In this document: positions 33,961 to 46,005 of the stretch, in pieces | How the letters are laid out: every line of letters starts with the position of its first letter | Position numbering within the stretch: position 1 is the stretch's first letter | Assembly: GCF_016859285.1 (NCBI RefSeq) | Contig: NC_053422.1 | Location: 24,244,001-24,308,000 of the forward strand | Length of the DNA: 64,000 bases | DNA from: Xiphias gladius | Lineage: Eukaryota; Chordata; Actinopteri; Istiophoriformes; Xiphiidae | Direction: 5' to 3' | The notes under the pieces: generated by a model | The model's input: only the letters and a program-made list of their open reading frames with translations | Told to the model about the DNA's origin: nothing | Database searches by the model: none | Program-made: the position numbers and the translations under genes

Positions 33961-34227
33961 AACAAATGAATGACCTGTCTTCTCTTGCTCCACTCTAGGC
34001 CGTCTCCAGGCTTGCATCACTCCAAACACCGCTTCCCATAACATACACACTCTTAACTTCACCTCAGGGCCTGCAGAGAGTGCCCATTGTTATCACCCGC
34101 ACCCTACAGCCACAAACACAGCCTGATATTCATCTAACATACACACAAATTTACAACTCTAGCCGCTCACACAAGCAGGTCCTCTCGCCACATACACACA
34201 CTCGCCTTTTGCCTCATCAGCGGCATC

Positions 34228-37200
34228 ATGTTGAGCCAGGAGTTCTTACAGAAGCTGAGGTTGCCAGATCTGGAGGATGTTATTCAGTACATCAGGAGTG
34301 TCTCACCCCCGGTGATAGTTAGCATGGGAGCAGTGGCTGTCGCGACGACCTACTACCTGGCAACAAGACCCAAGGCCTTCCCATCAGTCTGTGACCTCCA
34401 CATGCAGTCAGTTGAGGTTCCGGTGAGTTTTAAGTGCAAGTACCTGTCAGAGTTGAGTATCAGAAAGTTTGCTGGTTTAGAGCTCTAAACTCATAAAAGC
34501 AACAGTCACTGTAAAGGTTAAACTGTGCAGATGCAGACATGATTAATTCTACATATCTGTCCTGTTGCTAAGAAAATTGATTGCTTAAAATAGACTTTAT
34601 GCAGGATAGTTATGTTGATGCTTTTCATTCTGTATGCCATAAATTATGATTCCAATATTACGACAGTCTTTTACTAAAATAACTGGGTACATCCGGTGGC
34701 CTCCAGGAAAGGACACCTTTCAAATTTCAACTTTTAGATTTCAATTTTATGTCAGCAGTGCTCAAGCAAACAGTTTATGACTTGATTTAGCAACAAATGC
34801 ATTGACAGGCACAACCCTGACCTGAATGATTAGGCTCTCGATGTGCCTCTGAAAAAAGGGTGGGGTGTACAGTCTTAACAATTGCAAAAGTCAAAGAGGT
34901 AATATGAGTACTTTCCACTGAACATACAAAACCTCCAAGCGCAGCACTACAATCAAACTGGTTTAATATCACTTAGACTTAAAACTACCAGGTATTTATC
35001 AGAATTCACCTCTGAAAGCTGGATGAGCCCCAATTTTGTCACAGCCCATGCTCAGTTGGCTACAGAGACGCAAATCACACAGGATTTAAAATATTGTAAC
35101 TAATATTTTAATCGCAAATAAGGCAAAATTAACACAATGAATGAATCTGTATTCTGCAAAGCCAGCTTAAATTGCCTGGGCTCTGCTAGCCCAGGTACAA
35201 GACCATCAGGTCAGATGGCCCCTTCCATCTCAACCTGTAAATAACCTGCAAAAGAAAAACACAAGGGGGCATTGAGGGGTCACAGGGAAAGAGACTGTCA
35301 TAGTTGGCAGTTAACAGAACAGGTAATTCTCCATTTAAGAGCTCCGTTCTGTAACAGCAGGGTTTTCCATTTCCCATTCATAAATATCATGCTGTATTTT
35401 CTTTATATTTGTTAAATCATAATGGCATCCTAAAGTTAGGAAATAATACACATATGAAATAAAGTAGAAAATCAAGGTTCTTCATTCACTATCGACCAAA
35501 CTGTAACTGTATATAAAGTAATTATCTAAGCAAAGATCAAGAGACTGAATCTGATGTTGGAATTACTGTGGGATCATTCATAGCTTAAATAAACCCATTC
35601 ATTTGTTTCTTTAATCAGGGTGGAGATTTGGCACGCAGATCGGTTCTTCAGAACGGAGACGGTTACTTGACACATTTATTCGATGACGCCAGGACAATGT
35701 ATGAGTTCTTCCTCAGAGGGGTCCGAGTCTCCAGTAGGTCACAAATAATATGCTATGATTATCAGTGCATATATTTTTAGCTGTAGAGTTACTCAGGAGC
35801 CTGTCAGCCTTGCTACTGGCCAGAAAGTGTGCAGACTTTTCCTCATACCAGGGGTTTAAACTTTATGTGTTTGATAACCTGCCATTACAGTAAACTAGAT
35901 CACCCTCTGCTTAGTAAGATGTTTACTTTACAGTACATTTCTTTAGTATTTTGTTTAGTACACATTTTGTGCTATATCATGTTAGCCCGAACATTGAACC
36001 TTAGCCTTTTGAGTCAGCAGCTGAATATACACAGTAGGAAGGTACAGTATGTATATGTGATAAGAAGGTGTATAAAGATATAAACAGCCCTGTTTTCTTA
36101 AAATTCTCAATGTTTTTATTTTTCTGTCGTCTTTCTCCTATTGTCACTCCCCCCTCTGTCATTCTCCTTTCATCCTCCAGATAACGGTCCATGTCTGGGC
36201 TCCAGGAAACCGAAACAGCCCTATGAATGGATGTCGTACAGAGAGGTAAGACTCAACATCAACAGCTCACCTTATAAAAACAACAAACAATAGCGTCCAG
36301 CTGGACAGCAGTAGAACTGCAAGTTGCAGGCAGCGCAACTAGTTGTTAACACATAGTGGTGGTATTGGTAAAGCCAGTGGAAAGGTGGGAGATATATATA
36401 TGGATTTTGTTCCTAAGGTGGCTTGTTTGATGAAGTGTGTTCCTCCTGAATGGAAATACTAATGAAAGAGGCATGTCCCCCCCCCCTCCAGGATCAGTCA
36501 AGTCTTAGAAAAATCTCGACTTAACCTTGGAAACTACAAATTTATAAAGGAAAACCTGTATTACAAACCATGGGTTTAAAAAACACATGGACATTTGCAA
36601 GGCAGCGTCTAGCAAAAAATGTGGGACCCAGGATATCTTGGCTCTGCTCCACTGAGTTTGACCTTTCTTTTTTGAAGAGCATTACTTACATGATACATTA
36701 CACCTTTTAAGTGAAGTGAAATTCCTTACATTAGCTGCTACTTTTGTGTTATGTAGGACTTTTTATGTAATACAACGGGAGTGTATGAAAATGAATCTTC
36801 TACTGCCAGTAACTTGATTTCTCCATTGCTTTGATTTATAAAAGAGGTTTTTAAACAAACAAAATAAGGAGGCCACACTTGATATGTGTTGATAAAGTAA
36901 AGTTAATCATGCTGGTGGTAAATGCTATCATGTATTGGAAAAAAAAGTGCGGGCCATGACGCTCACTTGGTTAATCATTTTAAGACCTGCATAATACTCC
37001 TTTAATGTTTCTATAAAGACTTCCTATGAGGTTTTAGTGACTTGACAAGGACCAGAACTTATTTTAAATTTTTTTTTGAATCAATAACGCCACCGTAGTA
37101 ATTTAACATGAAAAAGATTTGTTTGCTTGACTGTCACTGATAGAAAAAAAACCTTGATTCAGCTTGAACATTGTTTGTGAAACATTAAGGAAACATTCCA

Positions 37201-39051
37201 GCACCACTAGTGAAAACTTTGCGCTGAGGTGTTATTGGCTGATTACACCACTTAGCTGCTGTGAAACTACTAGTCAAAAACTTTTAATCTGTGATAGAAA
37301 CAGCAAATGTGATCGCTTACTATTGCTAGAATACTTAAAATCAAAAAACATTTTATACCCCCCGTGCCTTTACCTTTGATTTATAATGAGATAAGGAAGT
37401 CAAACAAAGCTCAGTTAATGTCGCGTTAACAGTTGGTCTGTGGACATGCATGTGTGCGTGTGTTTGTGTGTGTATGTGTTAGGTAATGGAGCGAACAGAA
37501 AATCTGGGTTCAGCATTTCTTCACAAAGGACACTCCAAGACCACTGAACCCCACATCGGCATCTTCTCTCAGAACAGACCTGAGGTGCAGACACACACGC
37601 TTTAAAGCTTAAAAGGGATTTTCAGTCACTTATTGAACCAGTACCTATAATCTCAATAGACATTTATCCAAAAAAAAAAAAAAAATAACATCAGTACTGA
37701 CATTTATCTGGTAATAATTGCATTATTTTTCCATAGAATTGCATATTCAGCCTATTGATCATCATATCAGTGTTTTACCTATTGTTAAGGAGTAAATGTA
37801 TCATCCTATAATTCTTGTTTGTTTGTGTGTGTGGTTTTAGTGGACCATCAGCGAGCTGGCATGTTACACCTATTCCCTTGTGTCAGTGCCCTTGTATGAC
37901 ACCCTTGGCACAGACGCCATCGCCTACATTATAGACAAAGGTAAACTGCGGCAACAGCAACCTAAATACATACACTTCAGTTTCTCTCTGTATCAGTGCA
38001 TGTGTTGGTAAAGTACTGCTGGTGACCTGATGGGTCTGCATGGGTTGGTTTGTTGTTTCTGCAGCTTCCATCTCCACTATAGTATGTGACACGGTAGATA
38101 AAGTCAGCCTGGTACTGGACTGTTTTAAGGACAGGAAACACTCTGTGAAAACCATTGTTCTAATGGAAACCCCTAGTGCTGACCTGGTCCACAGGGGGAA
38201 ACTGGCGGGAATCCACATCCTCAGCCTGCAGGAGATGGAGGTCAGCAGGCAACTTTTGTCAACACCCTATGTCTTTCTTGTATTCCTAAATCAGTTCTTC
38301 GCCTTTCTTTTATGTTCAGTAATTTTTTTGTTTGTTTCCTCTGTTTTTCATTTGGAAATATTCTGTATTGTTGTTTGCTCAACATTTGTTGTTTTCTTCC
38401 TTTAGTTATTTTGTTCTGACCTTCCATTTTTTGTATCTGACTCTTTCTTTCTTTTTTGTTTTGTTTCTCCTCGTTTTTTTTCTGTCATGGCATTCTTGTT
38501 TAGGATTTGTTTTTCCTCTTTTTGGGATTTAGTTTTCCTCTTTTGCCACCTTCTGTTGTGTGTACTTCATTTTGATTTTTGCTTTGCTGTCATTATTATT
38601 GTTACGTATGTTCTTTCTTTTGTTCTTGCTAGTTTGCTTGTTGTGTTGGCTTCATTCCGGTTGTCTCGGTTTTTATTTGGATTTTCTTTATTGCTCTGTT
38701 TTTTGCTTTTTTTGTCCCTTTATTCCATCCATAATGGATTCATTAATGAGCGTTTCTTGTTTTATAGGCTATCGGGAAGGTCAACCATCACCAACCAGTG
38801 GTAAGTGAACAGTGGCCTGTTAAATTACCTCTCAACAGTCAATATTTAAAAGACGATTATGTTGTGTGTAATATGGCACTGTTTGACCCTTGACCCAACC
38901 ATCACTCTAGCCTCCGCAACCTGAGGACTTGGCAGTCATCTGCTTCACCAGCGGAACAACAGGTGTGACACACATACACAATAAAACTGTACCCAATATA
39001 ATTTCCATCAGTATCTGAGATATATACTATGTATATGCTTTCCCTCTAAAG

Positions 39052-39083
<32 letters not shown>

Positions 39084-41926
39084 TTGTGCGCGTGCGTGTG
39101 TGTGTGCGCACTTTCAGGAAATCCAAAGGGAGCTCTGTTGACACATGGGAATATTGTGTCCAACTGCTCAGCCTTCATCAAAATGACAGAGGTGAGGGGC
39201 TGATATAATATGTCCGCCGTTAAAGTCACAGTGAAACAACAGTTACAGCGTCTTTAGCATTTTTAGGACAACTTAATTCAAAGGAGGAGGTACGTTCCTT
39301 TCTCTACCTCCTTCTGTCCTTCTCTACCTCCCCCTTTCTCTCTTTCCCCACTTGCTTTGTTAGGAGGGGGAGGCTGAGGGAGAAACCACATTGTTTTTGA
39401 AATATACTGTAAATAACATTCGTGCGGATTGAAATCTGAACCCACAGCTTCTGCTGTGGTACTGCTCTGCTAGCTACTGCAACCCATGAGGTTACAGTTG
39501 GGCACAGTTTTATATGACGGGTGGTGGGTACTGGTTGAATTAACATCATTGCCAGGAGAAACTCAGAATGGCCACCAGGAATATGGTGAAATAAAATGAA
39601 AGCACGGGATAGGCCGGAAAGTAAGAAAATGGTTTTCAATGGTTTAAAACAAAAAAGAGACAAAACTGAGTAATGCATAGTGGAGCAGAGAGAAGGAAAG
39701 GCAGAAGGGGTGATGGAAAGAGGGAAAAGCAAGGACAGAAAGGAAAAGAGAGAGAGATACCTCTTAATCATTAGTCTGATGCCTTGTATCCATTCTGTTG
39801 TATCAACACATCCACAAGTCCCACCATATTTTAAGAAGACAAGTGATAAACTCTTTCCTCTTTGCTCCAGTCATACTCTCAGACCACCTCAGAAGATGTC
39901 ATGCTGTCTTTTCTGCCTCTGGCCCACATGTTTGAGAGGGTGGTGGAGGTACCGACATTAACACTGACGGCTTTCTCTCCCTGTCTGTGTATATGTGTGT
40001 TTCCCTGTCTATTTGTGTGGGTTGTATCCATTCATGTGTGTTTGTATACCTTTGTGTCCACGTATTCTTGTCCGTTTGTGTGTTTGTGTGTGTGTTTCTG
40101 CGTGTCGACGTGTTTTAGTTTTGCTGTCAATTTAGTCCCAGTGATGTCCAGATTTCTTACCTGCCCTTGGCTCATATGTTTGAGAGAGTTGTACAGGTAT
40201 GTTCCCTTAGTTCCCTCTGTCACCCTTTGTTAAAGGTAAATCAGTATCCCTATAAACCTCGTGTGTCAACCTTTCTTTATTTACACACACCTGACTTTTC
40301 CCTCCTGCATCTTTCTCTAACATTGCTGACAGGGAGTGATGATAGTGCATGGAGCCAGGATCGGCTTTTTCCAAGGAGATATCCGTCGGCTGACAGATGA
40401 CCTGTCCACACTGAAACCTACTGTGTTCCCTGTGGTGCCCCGACTCCTTAACAGAATGTATGATAAGGTAGGTGGGAACCATGATATAATAAGCAGGAGT
40501 GTTAGGTCAGAGTTGAGGCAGTGCAGTGCACATGCTAATGTGCACATGCTCAATCTCTGACCCTGATCATATCAACGTTTTAAACTAGAGATGTCTGGGT
40601 CACTTTACCTCGATTTTGCATGAATGCAGCATAGACCTACAGTAAAGGATGATGATGATGACGATGCTGATGCTGTTCCTTATAGCTAAGGTGTGTGTCT
40701 GCATGTTTTTTGGTAGATCTTTGGGCAGGCCGACACCCCTTTGAAGCGCTGGCTGCTGGGATTTGCCTACAGGAGGAAGGAGGCAGAGATGCTGAAAGGC
40801 ATCGTGAGGAGAGACAGTATCTGGGATCGACTTATCTTCAGGAAGGTCCAGGTACACAAAACCAGCACAGTTAATACTCTTGTTATGGCACTCTACTATT
40901 ACCGGAGTGCTACATGTCCAGGAATGGCTTTTACAAGGCGTGGTTGATATAATGAATTTATTAAGAATTTTCGTTTTTTGCACCATTCGTAAAATGTCAA
41001 AAATGTGAAAATCAGTTTATTAAAATTTGCTCAAAAATTAATTGTTGCATAATTTACAAAAGAAACAGACTGAAAAACGACTCAGCGCACCGATCTGCAA
41101 TCTCTGTTTGTGTTTGTTGACAAGATATTAAAGAGCGGTGAAGCCCTGGCAGTTGACAGAAGAGTGCAGATTCTACTTTGTTTGCTAGCTAGCAGCTGTA
41201 AGCACATATCAGGCTGATATCTTGTCAAGAAGCACAAGCAGCAGGAGCAGATGAATCAGTTGAGTTACTTGGAATTAGGGAGGACGTTTCTGTTCTGTGC
41301 CAAACCCGATTATTACGGTGGATGTCTGTTCTCTGCTCAAGGCCCTTTTATACTGTGCGGTTTTGGACTGTTGTGTGAAAAAAGTGGCAAAATGTTTTGC
41401 TGTCAATCCAAAACGGTGGTCCTGGATAGCCTTGTGAGGATGTCAACCGACAGCCAATTTGGAGCTTTTCAAACCATAAAAGCGGCGCAGATGGATGATG
41501 CAAGCTGACGACAAGCCTCTGCTCTCATCTTTGCATCTTAGGGTTGAAAAATATCTGGTTGGCTGATGGCTCACTTTAAATTGTTTGAGAGTATTAAAGT
41601 AGTGTGCTGCCCTCTACAGGCCAGCCTCGGAGGTCGCGTTCGCCTCATGATAACCGGAGCTGCTCCCATCTCTCCTACTGTTCTCAATTTCCTCAGAGCT
41701 GCAGTAGGCTGTCAGGTGACGTAGACACATTCAAAGTTCAGTTTAGCCCTTGTTTCACATGTTATCTTGTCTCTTTCTGTCCCTTTTCTGGAATTCTGCA
41801 ATGTATTACAGCAGGTAATCTGTAGAAATTCTGCCATCTGATCTGTAATCATGACATTTCCTCATCCACACTCTTTCGCTGTTCCTAATCAGTTCTACTT
41901 TGCATGATCGTGTGTTTGAAGTAGCA

Positions 41927-41958
<32 letters not shown>

Positions 41959-42050
41959 TTGTTCTCTGTCTCAGTTCTATGAAGGCTATGGACAGACAGA
42001 GTGTACTGCTGGGTGCACACTGTCCATGCCAGGGGACTGGAGTGCTGGTA

Positions 42051-42081
<31 letters not shown>

Positions 42082-44611
42082 CTTACTTTCTTTCTGCATG
42101 TGTCCCTGTAAAAGTGAGGAACTGACTGGTGACTCGGCTTTACAAGAACTAAACTCGACCTCATGTCGCCAGGTCACGTTGGAGCTCCTCTGCCCTGTAA
42201 CTCAGTTAGACTGGTTGATGTGCCTGAGATGAACTATTTGGCTGTAAACGGAGAGGGAGAGGTGAAACACAAGGACAGAGTCACGGTCTTTTTATATAGT
42301 TACGATAATTCATGTCATTCATAACTGCGTGTATGTTGGTTTTTTAGGTGTGCGTGAAGGGTACTAACGTGTTCCAGGGCTATCTGAAGGACCCAGAGAA
42401 GACAGCAGAGACTATTGATGCAGATGGATGGGTTCACACCGGAGACATTGGAAAATGGCTTCCAGTAGGTCCATGTAGCTTAGGTTCACCCTCATACATT
42501 ATTTATATCAACCTAGCTTTGTTCAACTCAACTTCACACGCATTAATTTCAACTAAAGTCCATCACATTTAGCTAGATTCATAAAAAATGTGTATCTCTG
42601 ACAGCCCGCAGACATTTTGTAATTCTGTGTGCATGTGTGTACTCAGAATGGAACACTGAAGATCGTGGACAGGAAGAAGCACATCTTTAAGCTGGCACAA
42701 GGCGAGTACATTGCTCCGGAGAAGATAGAGAATGTCTACATAAGGAGCGATGCAGTGGCGCAGGTCTTTGTGCATGGAGACAGCCTGCAGGTAGGTGGAG
42801 GAAATTCTCAATGTGTGTGTGTTGAGGGTATCTGGAATTAGTCACTGTCTAACTGCCACTAGGCAAAATGCTAGGCCCACATAGGTTCAGTCATTCTGAA
42901 AAGTCCTACTGTGTTTAACTTGTATGTATTGTGTTTATCTCCAGGCGTGTCTGGTAGCAGTGGTGGTCCCTGACCCTGACTTCCTGCCTGGCTGGACCAA
43001 GAGGACCTTGGGACAGGAGGGCAGCTACGAGGAGCTATGTGGCAGAGCGGTAAAACTTTGTAGAGTTTAATTACAGTATACAGTGGATTCAGACTGTATA
43101 CATACAGTTTCCACACTATAAATCAGTTTCCCTGTAGGATAATAAAGTTAATCAATCAATCTATTCATATACAGCAGGGATTTCCAACAAGGGTCCAAAA
43201 CGAACTTGCATCGTGCGGCAAAAATCGGGGTCGACTTATGCTGCAAGGCAATATGCGGTCATTCAGTAAGACCCTGCATTGGCCAATCACATGCATGTTA
43301 GCCCGTTCCTCCAACTGAACCTCCCGGATCGTGTTATACTGCCCTGGTACATGAAACAAAACACCCCCGCTGACACAGCCCCTTACGTTGTTTTAACAAA
43401 GGGCAAATGTCGGTCTGAATGCAGCATAACACGTTAATGCCACATTCTGTAATTGAGAGTGTGTAAAAATAAGTCGAAGGCACGCAGAGAAGCCAAAAAC
43501 AGAAAGTTAAAAGGAACAGATGAACGGCTGAAAAGAACGGCCTTCCACCAATCCAAGTGGCAGCGGTAGGTTCACTATGTCATGTATGAAATAAATTATT
43601 GTAAGACATTTACATCTATATAATTAATAATATTAAACATCAATTTTAAAATCCATTCAAAAGTACACATGTAGAACACGGTGACATGGTTTAGAGAGGT
43701 GGTGTCAGTGAAGGATTACTTCACCTATTCTGATAGGGCTTTCGGAATACATGAGAGAAAAAGGTTGGGAACTACTGCTATACAAAGGGGATACACAATA
43801 ACAGTTACACTTGATCAATAAAATTCTATCTAATATATAATAAGTCTGCCACAAATACTACTTTGTGAAACGTATTTTTTAAATTAAGACAGAAAGGTGA
43901 AAATTCAATTCTATGGCACAAACTGCCACCGGTTGTGGTATTGTAATGGATCGCACTGTTTTGGAAGGTCTTCCTGTTGCACATGTACATAGTGTGTATG
44001 TGTGTACAAAATGACTGCATACAGAACTGGAGTTCTGTTTTTATTGCTGTTGTGAGAGCTTTTTCTTTACCGAAAGGAACATGTCGGAACTGACTGCAAG
44101 AGTTGCCTAGAACGAGAAACTAAGAGCTTAGAACTGAATGAGGGTTGTGAGTTGGGCCAAATGCCGATTTTAAACTACAGCCCGTGTTAAATGAAAGAAC
44201 TCGTGGCGTCATCATTCTGAGGTGTCTCTCTTTTTCTGTCTGCGCAGGACGTCGAAGCAGCCATCTTGGAGGACATGTTGCGGCTGGGCAAGGAAGGAGG
44301 CCTCAAGTCCTTTGAGCAGGTACAACACTTAAATCATAATTAAACCACGATTTGAAATATCTTTTCCTTATACCACTAAGTAGGTCTATTCAGACATGAG
44401 GGGCTCTTTTTCTGGAAGTGAAACATTATTATTCTCTAAAACAACCTGCCAACTTCTGTGCGTCCTTTAGGTGAAGGCCATCTACATCCACACCGAGCTG
44501 TTCTCAATCGAGAACGGCCTGCTCACTCCAACAATGAAGGCCAAGAGGAACGAAATGCGACAGTACTTCAGACCCCAGATAGATGAGCTGTATGCTGGGA
44601 TCAAAATGTAG
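34228..44611 (+). CDS. acsl1: Long-chain-fatty-acid--CoA ligase 1
   Basis: It activates C12-C20 fatty acids to acyl-CoA (ATP to AMP+PPi) at the ER and mitochondrial outer membrane. Coding exons: 34228-34422, 35619-35733, 36181-36245, 37483-37584, 37841-37940, 38065-38240, 38768-38800, 38911-38962, 39118-39191, 39871-39948, 40333-40467, 40717-40851, 41620-41715, 41975-42047, 42173-42261, 42348-42464, 42647-42790, 42945-43049, 44248-44319, 44471-44611 (TAG). They give 698 residues, as I recall for human ACSL1, and all phases agree. A membrane anchor lies at about 29-44. The P-loop is FTSGTTGNPKG (274-284), the gate region about 305-330, YGQTEC 457-462, and the fatty-acyl signature is [14 protein letters not shown] with [18 protein letters not shown]6 is the closest alternative; the [16 protein letters not shown]-terminus and the cenpu-casp3-irf2 neighbourhood favour acsl1. 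The leader exon probably starts at 34221 (less likely 33999). Confidence 0.95.
35734..37482 (+). other. acsl1 introns 2 and 3
   Basis: Apart from the small exon 36181-36245 this is plain intronic sequence. A C run lies at about 36477-36488. A TG-rich tract (37447-37480) ends at the acceptor of exon 37483-37584. No other element is recognised. Confidence 0.65.
39054..39110 (+). repeat. TG-rich microsatellite before acsl1 exon 39118-39191
   Basis: Imperfect TG repeats with TGCGCG interruptions end seven bases before the exon, leaving only a short CACTTTCAG acceptor. Confidence 0.85.
40119..40196 (+). CDS. acsl1: acsl1 alternative gate-domain exon (Tyr type)
   Basis: This is a second 78-base exon, with AG before it (TGTTTTAG) and GTATGT after. 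It lies 170 bases past the 39871-39948 exon. It encodes [20 protein letters not shown] followed by FERVVQ, against [20 protein letters not shown] followed by FERVVE in the first. Both are 26 codons, start and end in phase 0, and share the [11 protein letters not shown] core, differing at the Phe/Tyr before LPLAH. In mammals ACSL1 and ACSL6 have mutually exclusive Phe-gate and Tyr-gate exons that alter substrate handling; this pair fits that arrangement. The upstream acceptor region is TG-rich. I left this exon out of the 698-residue model. Confidence 0.85.
41926..41959 (+). repeat. TAA trinucleotide microsatellite
   Basis: About ten AAT/TAA units lie shortly before the acsl1 exon 41975-42047. 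A 25-base T run follows that exon (42055-42080). Confidence 0.9.
43175..43777. mobile_element. Non-autonomous hAT-like element with CAG...CCAAC terminal repeats
   Basis: The left end is CAGGGATTTCCAAC. The right end, read in reverse, is CAGTAGTTCCCAAC; 11 of 14 bases match. The flanks share TATACA-like sequence (ATATACAG on the left, CTATACAA on the right), consistent with an aged 8-base target duplication. The 603-base interior has no transposase. It lies in the acsl1 intron 43050-44247. The hAT assignment rests on the terminal repeat style. Confidence 0.6.
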
Positions 44612-44916
44612 AGGGAGAGGGGGAGAGTAAAGTGCAAGATAAGACACGAGAGCTCTACCAAAAGTGTCTTCAGATGAAGGACAAAAGGAAGAAGCAGCGC
44701 TAAAGCAAGCATTGGGAAGCAAATGAAGAGGTCCCCTCAGACCTATTCTAACCAGACTGCTTCGTGACCAGTAACACTAGAAACAAAAGGAACGGGAAGT
44801 GATATAGCTTTTAAATGAACTTGATTCATAGCATTTAGAACAAAATGAAATGAACTGTAGGATCTATGGCACAGAATATAAAGCCTCTGAGGGTTCAGAG
44901 TAGATTTTATGCTTAG

Positions 44917-44922
44917 AATAAA
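44917..44922 (+). terminator. Candidate proximal acsl1 polyadenylation signal AATAAA
   Basis: This is the first canonical AATAAA after the acsl1 stop, about 305 bases downstream. A second candidate lies at 45945-45950. Confidence 0.5.
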
Positions 44923-45298
44923 TGTGTCCGTTAATGAAATAGTTTTGCCAAAGCTATGCAAACTATACACTGTGATTATATGTTGATTCTAATCAGCTAT
45001 TTTGTTCCATTATCTCGTTTAAAGGCATTTTAAAGGGAAGCAGTTCTCCTCTGTAGCATCACATATCTCAGGAATTCTGCATCATGAACCACATACAATA
45101 GCTGCTGCTACACACACACACTCACAAACTACTTAACTTGAAACTGAAAACAGTGGAACTGGTTCACTGAGGGCCATATTGACGACTTTTGTAACCCAAA
45201 CACCCTCACACATCACAACTTGAACATTTTAGTGTATTTGATGAGATTTTTTTTTTTTTTGTCAGATGTCATGATTTTATTTTACCATGTTTGTTGAG

Positions 45299-45394
45299 TT
45301 AGTTCAATTGAAGTTGAAATCCACAGTGGGTAGCAGGATTGTTTCTGTCAGGTCCTTCAATCTTTTCACGAATAAGCTTGCGTCCAATTAGGAC
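45299..45394 (-). CDS. Putative last coding exon of an unrecognised minus-strand gene
   Basis: On the minus strand a well-formed acceptor (CTCTTTCTGCTTGTTCCCAG) opens onto 31 codons (VLIGRKLIREKIEGPDRNNP, then ATHCGFQLQLN) and a TAA. AATAAA follows about 20 bases later (plus 45276-45281). This is the tight architecture of a terminal exon. The frame is also open upstream to an ATG (MALSACSQ, not spliced). I do not recognise the protein. It could be chance; no complete gene model could be built to the minus-strand frame at 46006-46278. Confidence 0.25.
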   Translation of the reverse strand, partial: VLIGRKLIREKIEGPDRNNPATHCGFQLQLN

Positions 45395-45944
45395 CTGGGA
45401 ACAAGCAGAAAGAGCCATATTGAAGATTACACAACCAAAGCTAGCTGTACACAGGGACTTCAGGTACTAAAGAACACTCAGGACATAGGGAAACTGTATC
45501 AATGTTTTAATTTATTTATGATGGGAACAGGAACAGAAGAGACTTGTTGAGGGAAACGGTTTATTTTAATTTTTTGCTATATTAGGGTGAAAAGATACAT
45601 TTCAGAATAACATTGTTTGCAACCTGAATGAAATCCTCTTGAATCTTTATGGTTTTAATTTCATGGAAGTACTTTTAACACTGGTCTTGCTATAACTGTT
45701 TATACCGTCATCTCAGATTTGTTTTGTAAAAATGTAATTAAAAATCATTAAGACCTGTTTGATCTCATGTCTACAGCTTCATTGTGGGTGTGGAAACCAA
45801 TTAGACTACATCTAGTTCAGTTTTATTGAGTCCTGTTATCTTTACTCTAAGGGAATTGGATTATTATAATGTTTTCTTATTATTTTCACCACACTTTTAC
45901 AAACTAAAGTATATTTACTTAAAAAAAACAAAACATTCCAATGA

Positions 45945-45950
45945 AATAAA
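45945..45950 (+). terminator. Candidate distal acsl1 polyadenylation signal AATAAA
   Basis: A canonical signal lies about 1.33 kb after the stop and 360 bases before the cenpu start. Using it would make the acsl1 3' UTR antisense to the putative minus-strand exon at 45299-45394. Confidence 0.4.
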
Positions 45951-46005
45951 AGTTTCAACAATCACAGAGGGCAATGAACCCTTTCTTTCTCCGTAGGACC
46001 GAAAT

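Larger units (their letters stand above)
24500..34220 (+). other. Long stretch between st3gal5 and the first acsl1 coding exon
   Basis: This 9.7 kb is without convincing coding exons. It contains candidate acsl1 promoters at 25235-25352 and 25900-26530, a degenerate minus-strand Tc1 copy (27017-28143), a T-rich tract (28628-28656), a DR1 site (30179-30191), a possible untranslated exon near 30615-30759, and a dispersed repeat (33525-33960). It is most simply the acsl1 5' flank plus first intron(s). Confidence 0.6.

Noticed and set aside
34080-34322. Frame starting MPIVITRTLQP before the acsl1 start
   Set aside because: It overlaps the acsl1 coding exon in another frame and would only be transcribed if the leader exon starts at 33999. 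The better acceptor at 34218-34220 removes it.
38242-38804. Several open frames in a T-rich stretch of acsl1
   Set aside because: Phe/Leu-rich products are typical of pyrimidine-rich introns; only 38768-38800 is coding, as a 33-base in-frame exon.
41251-41508. 85-codon + strand ORF inside an acsl1 intron
   Set aside because: No homology recognised, no acceptor/donor in the right phase, and it lies between two exons already joined in frame.
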